The position numbers were made by a program, and so were the translations under genes. From CAVWQV01 sp963757115 (lineage in GTDB: Bacteria > Pseudomonadota > Alphaproteobacteria > Acetobacterales > Acetobacteraceae), in assembly GCA_963757115.1 (NCBI GenBank), contig CAVWQV010000017.1, positions 3,124 to 67,123 of the forward strand: a stretch of DNA of 64,000 nt, in the 5' to 3' direction. This document shows, piece after piece, positions 36,542 through 45,659 of this stretch. Under the pieces are notes generated by a model. It did no database searches and was not told the DNA's origin. It saw nothing but the letters and a program-made list of their open reading frames with translations. Within the stretch, counting starts at the first letter, position 1; every line of letters begins with the position of its first letter.

Positions 36542-36716
36542 TCTCGACCGAACTGGCGAAAGCGCTGCGCGCGATCTCAAGAATGGTTGCCTGCAGATGT
36601 GCGAAATGCCGCGCACCAGTGGCTGAAAATATGGCTATACACATCAACGTATGGTTGCAAGACGGCGGCCATTCTGGTAGCAGGCGCTTCCCATCGAACT
36701 CATAGGGAGAGCTGCC

Positions 36717-38061
36717 GTGGCAGGCGGTCAGGTTGCAATCGCTACAGTGAACGGCGGCGCGAGATCCCGCCGTCCTCAACTTCACAACGGACGAGACGTT
36801 TAACGAAGCACAAACCGTCGCGACCGTTATCAATACGGCAGGCGTCGTAGGCCCCTTACCTCACACTCTGGTCGTTATCGACTGTGCCGGACGCCAACCC
36901 GGCCTCTGTTCCGTCCGGCAGCACGGGCGAGGTGGTTATTCCGGCGGCGTCGACGGTGGGCTACACAGCCGACACGTCGAGCTTACACCGCACTCGGCTA
37001 CCAGTATGTGGTCGACGCCGCCACGGTAGCCGGTTCGCTTTCTCTCGGTGCGAACCAAACCGCGCTCGTGGGCGCCTATGACGGCGTCGGCACCACGGTG
37101 ACCGGGTCAGGCGGCGGCAATACAATTGTGTTCGGCAGCGGCGGCAATACTGCCCTGCTGAGTGGTGCCAACAACAAAGTCTATCTCGATCAAGGGCCCG
37201 ATACCGTGCAAGGAGGGGCGAGCTCCACAAGCACGATCTTCGGCGGCACCGGCGACATCGACCGTGTTCGGCAGCAGCGGGGACGGGAACACCCTGTTCC
37301 TCAGCGCCGGCACCAACAGCGTGGTTGGCGGCGCGGGCAGCAGCACCATCATCACCGGGGTTGGTGCCGATACGATCAACGGCGGCGCCGGGGCCATGAC
37401 CATCTTCGGCAATGCCGGTGACAAGCTTGTGCAAGGCGGCTCCGGCAACATTACGTTTGTCGGAGCGGCCAACGAGGCCTCGACGGTCAATGGGGGCACC
37501 ACCGGTCCCACTCTGTTCGGTTCCACCGGTGGCAACCTGACGTACGGCGGAACGAGTGGGGCGCTGTTTGCTGCCGGCACCGGAAGTGAAACCGTCACCG
37601 GCGGCAACACGGCGGGCGGCAATACCCTGTTCGGCGGTGACAGCACTAATCTGACGTACGCCGGCGCGGGGGTCGGGACGTTTATCGCGGGCAGCGGCAA
37701 CGTCACACTGACGTCCGGCACCTCCACCGGCGACAACACCATGTTCGGCAATGCCGGGACCGATGAGTTCGTTCTCGGATCGGGCAATAATACGGTGGTG
37801 GCCGGCACGGGTGTGCTGAGCGCGACCGGTGGTGCGGGCAGTGACGTGTTCGGGTTCTTCTCGGGCCACGCTGGAACCGGCAATGCCGACGTCATCGCGG
37901 GCTTCGGCGCGAGCGACAAGGTTCTGCTGTCCGGCTACGGGGCGGACGGCTACACGTCCACCACGAGCGGCGGCAACACGGTCCTCACCCTTTCGGATCA
38001 GACGACCATTACCCTGGTCGGCGTCACAAGCGTGACGCCCGGCCAGATCGTCGCGACCTGA
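36717..38061 (+). pseudogene. Glycine-rich beta-strand-repeat (RTX-like) secreted protein, several frameshifts
   Basis: From GTG 36717 (after AGGGAG) the pieces read VAGGQVAIATVNGGA, VLNFTTDETFNEAQTVATVI, GEVVIPAASTVGYTADTS, YQYVVDAATVAGSLSLGANQ, then repeats such as GSGGGNTIVFGSGGN, GGAGSSTIITGVGADTINGG and GGNTLFGGDSTNLTYAGAG. It ends DVIAGFGASDKVLLSGYGAD and TITLVGVTSV. Indels lie near 36775, 36890, 36985 and 37257. The repeats are Gly/Asn/Thr-rich but seldom match the strict calcium-binding GGxGxD unit. The C-terminal block resembles uncleaved type I secretion signals. It is probably a surface or secreted protein of ~445 residues. Confidence 0.65.
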
Positions 38062-38238
38062 GCGGCCGCGACTGACTCTATCGCGAGCGTGACGGGGAGG
38101 GGGCAAAATGCCCTCTACCCACCTGACGAGGGTTGGATCAGGGTCGGAAGCCGGCGCCGGGCGGCTCTGGGGTGGCATCGGCCTGTCGTGTGCGTTACGT
38201 CATGCGGTCGCGATCAATCCGGGACCCATCGCCGCCTC

Positions 38239-40884
38239 ATGGCCAGCAGCAACGATATCCGTGCCGCCTTCCTCGACTACTTCGCCCGCAACGGCCACGA
38301 GGTGGTGCCGTCCTCGCCGCTGGTGCCCCGCAACGATCCCACGCTGTTGTTCACCAACAGCGGCATGGTGCAGTTCAAGAACGTGTTCACGGGCCAGGAG
38401 CGGCGGCCTTATAGCCGGGCGACCACGGCGCAGAAATGCGTTCGCGCCGGCGGCAAGCACAATGATCTCGACAACGTGGGCTACACGGCGCGGCACCACA
38501 CTTTCTTCGAGATGCTCGGCAATTTCAGCTTCGGCGACTATTTCAAGGAGCGGGCGATCCCACTCGCCTGGGAGCTGGTTACGCGGGAGTTCGGGCTGCC
38601 GAAGGAGCGCCTGCTCGTCACGGTGTTCTCCGAAGACGACGACGCCGCGCGGATCTGGGAGCAGACCGCCGGACTACCCCCGAGCCGGATTATCCGCATC
38701 CCGACCGCCGACAATTTCTGGCGCATGGGGGATACCGGGCCATGCGGGCCGTGTTCGGAAATCTTCTATGACCACGGCGAGCACGTTCCGGGCGGGCCGC
38801 CCGGCAGCCCGGACGCGGACGGCGATCGGTTCGTGGAGATCTGGAACCTCGTGTTCATGCAGTTCGACGAGGGCCCGCCCGGCACGCGCGTCCCGTTGCC
38901 GCGGCCGTCCATCGACACTGGCATGGGGCTCGAGCGCACCGCCGCCATTCTGCAAGGCAAGCACGACAACTACGACACCGACACGTTTCGCGCCTTGATC
39001 CTGGCCTCCGCCGAGGCGACCGGGCAGGAGCCGGACGGCCCGTTCCGCGCGAGCCACCGGGTCATCGCGGATCATTTGCGGAGCTCCGCCTTTCTGATCG
39101 CCGATGGCGTGCTGCCCTCGAACGAGGGGCGCGGCTACGTGCTGCGCCGGATCATGCGCCGGGCGATGCGCCACGCCCATCTGATGGGCGCTCGGGAGCC
39201 GATCATGTGGCGGCTTGTCCCGGCTTTGGTGCGGCAGATGGGCGCGGCTTACCCCGAGCTCGTGCGGACCGAAGCACTCGCCCGCGACACGCTGCTGCTG
39301 GAGGAGACCCGTTTCAAGCAAATGCTGGAACGCGGCCTCCATCTGCTAGCCGAGGAAACCGAGCGCCTTGGCGAACGCCAGGCGCTGCCCGGCGCGGTCG
39401 CGTTTCGCTTGTACGATACCTATGGTTTTCCGCTCGACCTGACGCAGGACGCGCTCCGCGACGAGGGCCGGTCGGTCGACACCGAAGGTTTCGCCGCAGC
39501 GATGGCCGAGCAGCGTGCGCGCGCGCGCGCCGCCTGGGCGGGCTCGGGCGAGGCGGCGACCGAGACCGTGTGGTTCGAAATCCGCGAACGGGTCGGCGCG
39601 ACCGAGTTTCTGGGCTACGCCACCGAGAAGGCGGAGGGCGAGATCGGCGCGATCGTTTCGCGCGGCGCGTCGGTGGCGGAGGCCGGGCAGGGCAGCGAGG
39701 TGGCCGTGGTGCTCAATCAGACGCCGTTCTACGCGGAAAGCGGCGGGCAGGTTGGCGATGCCGGCGTGATCGAGGGCGCCGAGGGGCTACGCATCGTCGT
39801 GACCGACACGCAAAAGAAGCTCGGCGATCTGTTCGTTCATCTCGGCCGAGTTGAGAGCGGAACCGCGCACGTCGGTGATCCGGTGGTTGCGGCCGTCGAC
39901 CACGCGCGGCGCACGGCGATCCGGGCGCATCACAGTGCGACGCACCTGCTGCATGAGGCGCTGCGGCGCAAGCTCGGCCCGCATGTGCAGCAGAAAGGCA
40001 GCCTCAACGCCCCGGACCGGCTCCGCTTCGACATCAGTCAGCCGCGCCCGATCACCGGGGAGGAGCTTGGCTCAGTGGAGCGCGAGGTGAACGCGCGCAT
40101 TCGCGAAAACTCGGAAGTCACGACCCGGCTGATGACCCCCGAGGCTGCCGTCGAGACCGGGGCGATGGCCTTGTTCGGAGAGAAATACGGCGACGAGGTG
40201 CGCGTGGTCTCGATGGGCGAGGGGGACGGCAACAAGGCCGCCTACTCGATCGAGCTTTGCGGTGGCACGCATGTGCGTCGTACCGGCGATATCGGGCTGT
40301 TCAAGGTCGTGTCGGAAGGCGGCGTGAGTGCGGGGGTGCGGCGGATCGAGGCCGTGACCGGCGAATCCGCACTCGGCTTGGTCGAGGCCAACGAGCAGCG
40401 GCTGCATCAGATCGCCGGCGCGGTGCGTGCAAGCCCGGCGGAAACGCCCGAGCGGGTGACGGCGCTGGTCGAGGATCGCCGCCGCTTGTCGGGGCAGGTC
40501 GCCGACCTGCAGCGCAAACTCGCCACGGGCGGGAACGGGGCGTCGGTGGAGGAGGTGGGCGGAGTTCGGCTGGCCGCGCGCAACCTGGGCGACGTGCCGC
40601 CCCGGGAGCTTAAGGGCTTGGCGGAGGCGATCGGCAAACAGATCGGCAGCGGTGTTGTGGCGCTGGTCTCCACCGCCGAGGGTAAGGCCTCCATCGTGGT
40701 CGGGGTCTCGTCCGATCTGACCAATCGCTTCAGTGCGATCGACTTGGTGCGGGCTGCGAGTACCGCGGTCGGCGGCAAGGGCGGTGGCGGCCGCCCTGAC
40801 CTGGCGCAAGCCGGCGGCCCCGAGGGCCAGCGAGCCGATGCCGCGCTCGAAGCAATCAGAAGCGCGCTCGCGCTCGACTTCTAA
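38239..40884 (+). CDS. alaS: Alanine--tRNA ligase
   Basis: The 881-residue enzyme charges tRNA-Ala. Seen: the class II catalytic core (LLFTNSGMVQFKNVFTGQE, ARHHTFFEMLGNFSFGDYF, IDTGMGLERTAAILQGKHDN). The editing domain has the zinc motifs HHSATHLLHEAL and CGGTHVRRTGDIG, and the C-terminal DHHA1/C-Ala region ends SALALDF. ATG 38239 gives the standard start MASSNDIRAAFLDYFARNGH. The gene is intact, in contrast to many neighbours. The 177 bases between it and the repeat protein show no obvious structure. Confidence 0.96.
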   Translation: MASSNDIRAAFLDYFARNGHEVVPSSPLVPRNDPTLLFTNSGMVQFKNVFTGQERRPYSRATTAQKCVRAGGKHNDLDNVGYTARHHTFFEMLGNFSFGDYFKERAIPLAWELVTREFGLPKERLLVTVFSEDDDAARIWEQTAGLPPSRIIRIPTADNFWRMGDTGPCGPCSEIFYDHGEHVPGGPPGSPDADGDRFVEIWNLVFMQFDEGPPGTRVPLPRPSIDTGMGLERTAAILQGKHDNYDTDTFRALILASAEATGQEPDGPFRASHRVIADHLRSSAFLIADGVLPSNEGRGYVLRRIMRRAMRHAHLMGAREPIMWRLVPALVRQMGAAYPELVRTEALARDTLLLEETRFKQMLERGLHLLAEETERLGERQALPGAVAFRLYDTYGFPLDLTQDALRDEGRSVDTEGFAAAMAEQRARARAAWAGSGEAATETVWFEIRERVGATEFLGYATEKAEGEIGAIVSRGASVAEAGQGSEVAVVLNQTPFYAESGGQVGDAGVIEGAEGLRIVVTDTQKKLGDLFVHLGRVESGTAHVGDPVVAAVDHARRTAIRAHHSATHLLHEALRRKLGPHVQQKGSLNAPDRLRFDISQPRPITGEELGSVEREVNARIRENSEVTTRLMTPEAAVETGAMALFGEKYGDEVRVVSMGEGDGNKAAYSIELCGGTHVRRTGDIGLFKVVSEGGVSAGVRRIEAVTGESALGLVEANEQRLHQIAGAVRASPAETPERVTALVEDRRRLSGQVADLQRKLATGGNGASVEEVGGVRLAARNLGDVPPRELKGLAEAIGKQIGSGVVALVSTAEGKASIVVGVSSDLTNRFSAIDLVRAASTAVGGKGGGGRPDLAQAGGPEGQRADAALEAIRSALALDF

Positions 40885-40902
40885 CTGGCGGGCGGCTGTC
40901 GG

Positions 40903-41775
40903 TCAGGTCCGCTCCGCGACCTCGTATCGCTTGAGCCAGGCCACCGCGCGTTTCCAGGCGTCCTCGGCGTCGTCCTGGCGGTAGCTCGGCCGGTAGTCGG
41001 CGTGAAAGCCGTGCGGCGCGTTCGGATACACCACGATTTCGATCGTCTTGCCGGCCGCCTTGGCCTTCTGCTCGGCTTGCTGCACGGCATCGACCGGAAT
41101 GCTCGTATCCGCTCCGCCATAGAGCCCGAGCAACGGGCATTTGAGCGCCCCGGCGACGTCAAAAGCCGTTTGCGGCTGGATGGGCGAGGTCTGTCCCCCG
41201 ACCGGGCCGTAGAACGCCACGGCCGCCTTGAGCGCCGGATTGTGGGCGGCGTAGAGCCAGGTGTTCCGGCCCCCGCGGCAAAAGCCGATGACCGCGAGCC
41301 GGCGCGGATCGCCGCCGTTCGCTACCGCCCATCGAGCGGCCGCATCGAGATCGGCGAGCACCTCGGCATCCGGGGTCCGCGAGATCACCTCGCGGATGAT
41401 CTGCTGGGCGTCCGTCATCTGGGCGAGGTCGCCGTGGCGGGCGTAGTATTCGGGTGCCACCGCGAGGTAACCCAGTTTAGCCAGTCGGCGGCAGACATCC
41501 TTGATGTACTCGTGGACGCCGAAGATCTCCTCGTTCACCAGCACGATCGGAAAAGGACCGGCACCGTCCGGCTTGGCGGAATAGCCGGGCAACTGCCCGT
41601 CGGTGACGGGGATCGAGACCTGCCCGGCCCGCAGCCCAACAGTATCCGTGTGGATCGGCGCCGCATCGGCTCGCGCCGTGGCGGCGGTAAAGCCGGCGAT
41701 GAGGCCGGTCATCAGGAATCCCCGCCGCGGCAGCGGCGCGTGCTCTGAGATCGGACGCTCCAAGCGCGCGTCCAT
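40903..41775 (-). CDS. Dienelactone hydrolase family protein with Tat-like signal
   Basis: The 290-residue alpha/beta hydrolase begins with a signal containing PLPRRGFLMTGLIAGFTAAT, so it is probably exported, perhaps by Tat. The DLH triad is visible: nucleophile cysteine in VIGFCRGGRN, aspartate in LYGGADTSIP and histidine in YPNAPHGFH; VLVNEEIFGVHEYIKDVCRR is also typical. Family members hydrolyse dienelactones or other small esters. It is followed on the same strand, upstream, by icd with a five-base gap, so it may be cotranscribed. Confidence 0.87.
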   Translation of the reverse strand: MDARLERPISEHAPLPRRGFLMTGLIAGFTAATARADAAPIHTDTVGLRAGQVSIPVTDGQLPGYSAKPDGAGPFPIVLVNEEIFGVHEYIKDVCRRLAKLGYLAVAPEYYARHGDLAQMTDAQQIIREVISRTPDAEVLADLDAAARWAVANGGDPRRLAVIGFCRGGRNTWLYAAHNPALKAAVAFYGPVGGQTSPIQPQTAFDVAGALKCPLLGLYGGADTSIPVDAVQQAEQKAKAAGKTIEIVVYPNAPHGFHADYRPSYRQDDAEDAWKRAVAWLKRYEVAERT

Positions 41776-41780
41776 GCGGC

Positions 41781-43013
41781 CTAGTCCGCCGCGAGCGGCT
41801 TGCTCATCGCGGTGTCCAGATTCTCGTCGAGCTTGGAGAGGAAATCCTGGGTGTTCAGCCATTTCTGCTCGGGGCCGACGAGCAGCGCGAGATCCTTTGT
41901 CATGAACCCGCTTTCGACCGTCTGGACGCACACTCGCTCTAATGTGTCGGCGAACCGCGTCACCTCCGGAGTTCCGTCGAACCGGCCGCGATAGGCGAGG
42001 CCGCGCGTCCAGGCGAAGATGGAGGCGATCGGGTTGGTGGAGGTTTCGCGGCCTTTCTGGTGCTCGCGATAGTGGCGGGTCACGGTGCCGTGCGCCGCCT
42101 CGCTTTCCACCGTCTTGCCGTCGGGACTGAGCAGCACGCTGGTCATCAGGCCAAGGCTGCCGAAACCCTGCGCCACGATATCGCTCTCCACGTCGCCGTC
42201 GTAGTTCTTGCAAGCCCACACATAGCCGCCCGACCACTTGAGCGCGCTCGCCACCATGTCGTCGATCAGCCGGTGCTCGTAGGTGAGCCCTTCCTTGGCA
42301 AAGCGAGCCTTGAACTCGTGGTCGAACACCTCCTGGAACACGTCTTTGAACACGCCATCGTAGGCCTTGAGGATCGTGTTCTTGGTCGACAGGTAGACCG
42401 GGTATTTGCGCGCCAGGCCGTAGTTGAACGAAGCGCGCGCGAACCCTTCGATGGACGCCGTGGTGTTGTGCATGCCGAGCGCCACGCCGGGTCCCTTGAA
42501 GTCGTGCACCTCCAAAATCTGGGGCGTGCCGCCGCCCGCCGGCTGGTAGGTGAGCGTTACCTTGCCGGGGGCGGGGATCTTGGTCTCCACCGCGCGGTAG
42601 ATGTCGCCGTAGGCGTGGCGACCGATGACGATCGGACGGGTCCAATGCGGCACGAGGCGAGGGACGTTGCTGCAGATGATCGGCTCGCGGAAGATCGTGC
42701 CGTCCAAGATGTTGCGGATGGTCCCGTTCGGGCTCCGCCACATCCGCTTCAGCTTGAACTCCTCGACCCGCGCTTCGTCCGGCGTAATGGTCGCGCACTT
42801 CACGCCGACGCCGTATTGCTTGATGGCGTTGGCCGCTTGTACCGTCACCTGATCGTCTGTCTGATCGCGGTACTCGATGCCGAGATCAAAATACTTCAAT
42901 TCGACATCAAGGTAGGGAAGAACCAGCTTCTCCTTGATGAAACCCCAAATGATGCGGGTCATCTCGTCCCCGTCGAGCTCGACGATGGGGTTCTTCACCT
43001 TGATCTTCGCCAT
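41781..43013 (-). CDS. icd: NADP-dependent isocitrate dehydrogenase (dimeric, eukaryote-like type)
   Basis: The 410-residue enzyme oxidises isocitrate to 2-oxoglutarate in the TCA cycle. Seen: VELDGDEMTRIIW at the start, SPNGTIRNILDGTIFREPII (substrate serine region), RPIVIGRHAYGDIY, KNYDGDVESDIVAQGFGSLG and EAAHGTVTRHYREHQKGRET, with NADP specificity residues as in the IDH subfamily common to alphaproteobacteria. The ATG at 43013 follows GAGGGAT. The length is normal and the frame intact. Confidence 0.96.
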   Translation of the reverse strand: MAKIKVKNPIVELDGDEMTRIIWGFIKEKLVLPYLDVELKYFDLGIEYRDQTDDQVTVQAANAIKQYGVGVKCATITPDEARVEEFKLKRMWRSPNGTIRNILDGTIFREPIICSNVPRLVPHWTRPIVIGRHAYGDIYRAVETKIPAPGKVTLTYQPAGGGTPQILEVHDFKGPGVALGMHNTTASIEGFARASFNYGLARKYPVYLSTKNTILKAYDGVFKDVFQEVFDHEFKARFAKEGLTYEHRLIDDMVASALKWSGGYVWACKNYDGDVESDIVAQGFGSLGLMTSVLLSPDGKTVESEAAHGTVTRHYREHQKGRETSTNPIASIFAWTRGLAYRGRFDGTPEVTRFADTLERVCVQTVESGFMTKDLALLVGPEQKWLNTQDFLSKLDENLDTAMSKPLAAD

Positions 43014-43160
43014 ACCGGATCCCTCGCGCGGGCGCGTTCCTCGGCCTAGCCGGCCGTAACCGCGCGGGACATTCGCATCCGCCTGCCGGTCGAGCAAGCC
43101 GAGCCAGTCGCGTCGCCGCGCGATGCGCCCGGCCGGAACGGCCGCCGCGAACGGGTAGGC

Positions 43161-43460
43161 TCAGGCCGCGGCGGAGTCTGAGAAATCAGGTTCGTACAGC
43201 TTCTCGCGGCCGCCGTGGCCGGCTTCGGTATGGCCTTGCTCGGTGGCGGCCGTGCGGAAATACTCGAGCACGAAGACGCGCACCGCGCTGGTCCGGCCGC
43301 CTGGGCCGCCCTTGGCCTCCACGCGGCGCACGATCTCTCCTACCGGAAGTTGCTCGCGCTGGCAGATCTCGTAGAGCGCCTCCCAGAGTTCCGGCTCGAG
43401 CCGCATGCTTGTGCGTCCCCGCTCCGCCACGACGTTGCGGTTAACTAGCCGACTGACCAC
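43161..43460 (-). CDS. Ribbon-helix-helix domain protein
   Basis: The 99-residue protein has a short DNA-binding motif: RTSMRLEPELWEALYEICQR supplies the strand and first helix, and LPVGEIVRRVEAK the second helix, followed by RTSAVRVFVLEYF. The C-terminus is acidic and unstructured. Proteins of this RHH_4 type are common single genes in Rhodospirillales and are presumed regulators. The GTG start at 43460 has GGGAG at a good distance. No target is evident. Confidence 0.75.
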   Translation of the reverse strand: MVSRLVNRNVVAERGRTSMRLEPELWEALYEICQREQLPVGEIVRRVEAKGGPGGRTSAVRVFVLEYFRTAATEQGHTEAGHGGREKLYEPDFSDSAAA

Positions 43461-43613
43461 CTGACATCTCCCATCGAAGAGGTGGCTAGAAAAAAAGCAC
43501 GTCTCCGTTAAAAGAGAGTGTCTCGGCCAAATGTTCCGACAACGCGCCCAGTTTTCTACCGGCGCGATCATGCCAGACGCGGTGTACGCCTGTTAGTCAC
43601 AAGGAGGTTATTT

Positions 43614-43889
43614 TCAAGCCGTCTCTTCGGGCGTGCGCAAGGTAAGGGAAAGAGCGTGCAACCCGGCCGCGAACTCCGCCGCTAGTGCAGCTTGGACCAT
43701 CCGGTGCCGGTCCACCCGGCTATGCCCGGCGAACGCCGTTGAGACGATCACGACGTTGTAGTGGGTCTCGCCGCCGGGACGCGCGCCCGAATGGCCCGCG
43801 TGACGGGCGCTGTCGTCCGTGATCCGAAGCTCGGTTGGAGCGAATGCCTGGCGAAGCGTGGCGTCCAACCGCTGTGTGCGCGACTGCAT
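43614..43889 (-). CDS. bolA: BolA family protein
   Basis: The 91-residue protein starts MQSRTQRLDATLRQAFAPTE and has the BolA signature: THYNVVIVSTAFAGHSRVDR followed by HRMVQAAL, with the conserved histidine that binds Fe-S clusters with monothiol glutaredoxins. ELRITDDSARHAGHSGA is also typical. It lies divergent from the DnaJ-domain gene with 79 bases between. The bolA-dnaJ-cobS-cobT order is conserved in alphaproteobacteria. Confidence 0.9.
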   Translation of the reverse strand: MQSRTQRLDATLRQAFAPTELRITDDSARHAGHSGARPGGETHYNVVIVSTAFAGHSRVDRHRMVQAALAAEFAAGLHALSLTLRTPEETA

Positions 43890-43968
43890 GAGACTGATAT
43901 CGGATAATCCCGAGCGGTCGCCAAGCGGGCGGTTGCTAAGCAGGACGCGCGACGCACATAAACGAGGG

Positions 43969-44562
43969 ATGACGCGACGTGGCACAAAACGCAGGGCGTA
44001 TGCCCCCGACCCGGCCGCGCCGCCGGGGCGGCATTGCGACATGCCCGACTGCTGCGAACCCGGCGAGTATCGCGCGCCCAAGTCGCGCACGACCCTCGAC
44101 GATTACCACTGGTTCTGCCTCGAGCACGTCCGGGCCTACAACGCGGCCTGGGATTTCTACAAAGGCATGACGCCGGGCGAGATCGAACGCCAGCTTCGCG
44201 CCGACACCGCCTGGCAGCGGCCAAGTTGGCCTCTGGGACGGCTGGGAGCCGCGTCCTGGGAGGCCGAACTTGGTCGGCGAGACCCGCTGGACTTACTTTC
44301 GGATCGCGACCCGAAGCGCGGAGGGCATGGGAGCGGGCCGCCTACCCCGCCCGAACTGCGTGAACCGCTCGCAGCACTCGGCTTGTCGTGGCCGACCACG
44401 CTCGACGAAGTGAAGGCGCGCTATAAGGAACTCGCCAAGCGTCATCACCCGGACGCCAATGGCGGCGACCGAGGGGCGGAAGAGCGTCTGAAGGCGATTA
44501 ACCTGGCCTATGCCGCCGTCCGCAACCGGCTGGCCGCTCCGCGCTTCGCCGCCGCCGGGTAG
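43969..44562 (+). CDS. J-domain (DnaJ-like) protein
   Basis: The 197-residue protein has a basic N-terminus with a cysteine/histidine cluster (HCDMPDCCEPGEYRAPKSR) and DYHWFCLEHVRAYNAAWDFY. The C-terminal J domain contains LDEVKARYKELAKRHHPDAN with the HPD motif. It is a DnaK co-chaperone candidate. I chose ATG 43969 because GAGGG precedes it and the longer frame crosses into the bolA promoter region. It is followed by cobS after 76 bases in the usual alphaproteobacterial order. Confidence 0.88.
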   Translation: MTRRGTKRRAYAPDPAAPPGRHCDMPDCCEPGEYRAPKSRTTLDDYHWFCLEHVRAYNAAWDFYKGMTPGEIERQLRADTAWQRPSWPLGRLGAASWEAELGRRDPLDLLSDRDPKRGGHGSGPPTPPELREPLAALGLSWPTTLDEVKARYKELAKRHHPDANGGDRGAEERLKAINLAYAAVRNRLAAPRFAAAG

Positions 44563-44638
44563 TGCAAGGAAGCCGGCATCTTTTGCGCCCTGCCGGGCGG
44601 GTCTACTATCTCGGGCGCACCACGGGACACGCTGCTAG

Positions 44639-45652
44639 ATGAACAAGGTCGCAACCCTCGCCGAACTTCGTCCTACGTCTGCGATCAATCTGCCGGACAC
44701 GTCGGTGCAGGCGCGGCAAACGTTCGGGATCGACGCCGACATGGAGGTGCCGGCGTTTTCGGTGCGAACCGAACATGTGCCGGACCTCGACGACGCCTAT
44801 CAATTCGACAAGGAGACCACGCTGGCCATCGTTGCCGGGATCACGTTCAACCGGCGAGTGATGATTCAGGGCTATCACGGCACTGGCAAGTCGACGCACA
44901 TCGAGCAAGTCGCGGCGCGACTGAATTGGCCGTGCATCCGCGTCAACCTCGACAGCCACATCAGCCGTATCGACCTGATCGGCAAGGACGCGATTGTTCT
45001 GAAGGACGGCAAGCAGGTTACCGAGTTCCGCGAAGGCATCCTGCCCTGGGCGTTGCAGCACGCCTGCGCGCTCGTGTTCGACGAATACGACGCGGGCCGT
45101 CCGGACGTGATGTTCGTGATCCAGCGGGTGCTTGAAGTGGAAGGCAAACTGACCCTGCTCGATCAGAACCGCGTTATCCGGCCGCATCCCTCGTTTCGCC
45201 TGTTCTCGACGTCGAACACCGTAGGTCTTGGAGACACGACGGGGCTGTATCACGGCACGCAGCAGATCAATCAGGGGCAGATGGACCGCTGGAACATCGT
45301 GGCCACGCTGAACTACCTCCCGCACGGTCAGGAGACGGCCATCGTGCTTGCCAAGCTGGGAATGGATGGCAACCCGGACGCGGCAACGCGCAAGCGGGTC
45401 GAGAGCATGGTGGCGTTGGCGGATCTGACGCGCGCCGGTTTCATCAATGGCGACATCTCCACCGTCATGTCGCCCCGCACCGTCATCACCTGGGCGGAGA
45501 ACGCGCGCATCTTCGGCGACATCGGGTTCGCCTTTCGGGTGACCTTCCTCAACAAGTGCGACGAGGCGGAGCGCGCTACGGTGGCTGAGTATTACCAGCG
45601 CTGCTTCAACGAGGACATTCCGACCGGCGCCCTGGCCCGCAAGGCCGGCTGA
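44639..45652 (+). CDS. cobS: Cobaltochelatase subunit CobS
   Basis: The 337-residue AAA+ ATPase powers cobalt insertion into hydrogenobyrinic acid diamide in aerobic cobalamin synthesis, with CobT and CobN. Seen: Walker A GYHGTGKST, Walker B ALVFDEYDAGRPD, and the sensor region FRLFSTSNTVGLGDTTGLYH. The N-terminal ARQTFGIDADMEVPAF is the CobS signature. The stop is seven bases before cobT, so the two form an operon. No cobN lies in the window. Confidence 0.95.
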   Translation: MNKVATLAELRPTSAINLPDTSVQARQTFGIDADMEVPAFSVRTEHVPDLDDAYQFDKETTLAIVAGITFNRRVMIQGYHGTGKSTHIEQVAARLNWPCIRVNLDSHISRIDLIGKDAIVLKDGKQVTEFREGILPWALQHACALVFDEYDAGRPDVMFVIQRVLEVEGKLTLLDQNRVIRPHPSFRLFSTSNTVGLGDTTGLYHGTQQINQGQMDRWNIVATLNYLPHGQETAIVLAKLGMDGNPDAATRKRVESMVALADLTRAGFINGDISTVMSPRTVITWAENARIFGDIGFAFRVTFLNKCDEAERATVAEYYQRCFNEDIPTGALARKAG

Positions 45653-45659
45653 CGCGGCG

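Noticed and set aside
36542..36716. A possible small gene between nrdA and the repeat protein
   Set aside because: Short frames here lack a ribosome site and sensible composition once the nrdA frameshift is corrected.
40903..42798. A 631-codon frame that seems to fuse dienelactone hydrolase to an N-terminal extension
   Set aside because: The extension is an out-of-frame reading of icd; the hydrolase has its own ATG and Tat-like signal at 41775.
43131..43145. Inverted repeat CGGCCG-GAA-CGGCCG between icd and the ribbon-helix-helix gene
   Set aside because: The stem is only six bases of self-complementary GC sequence and could arise by chance; too weak for a terminator or operator call.
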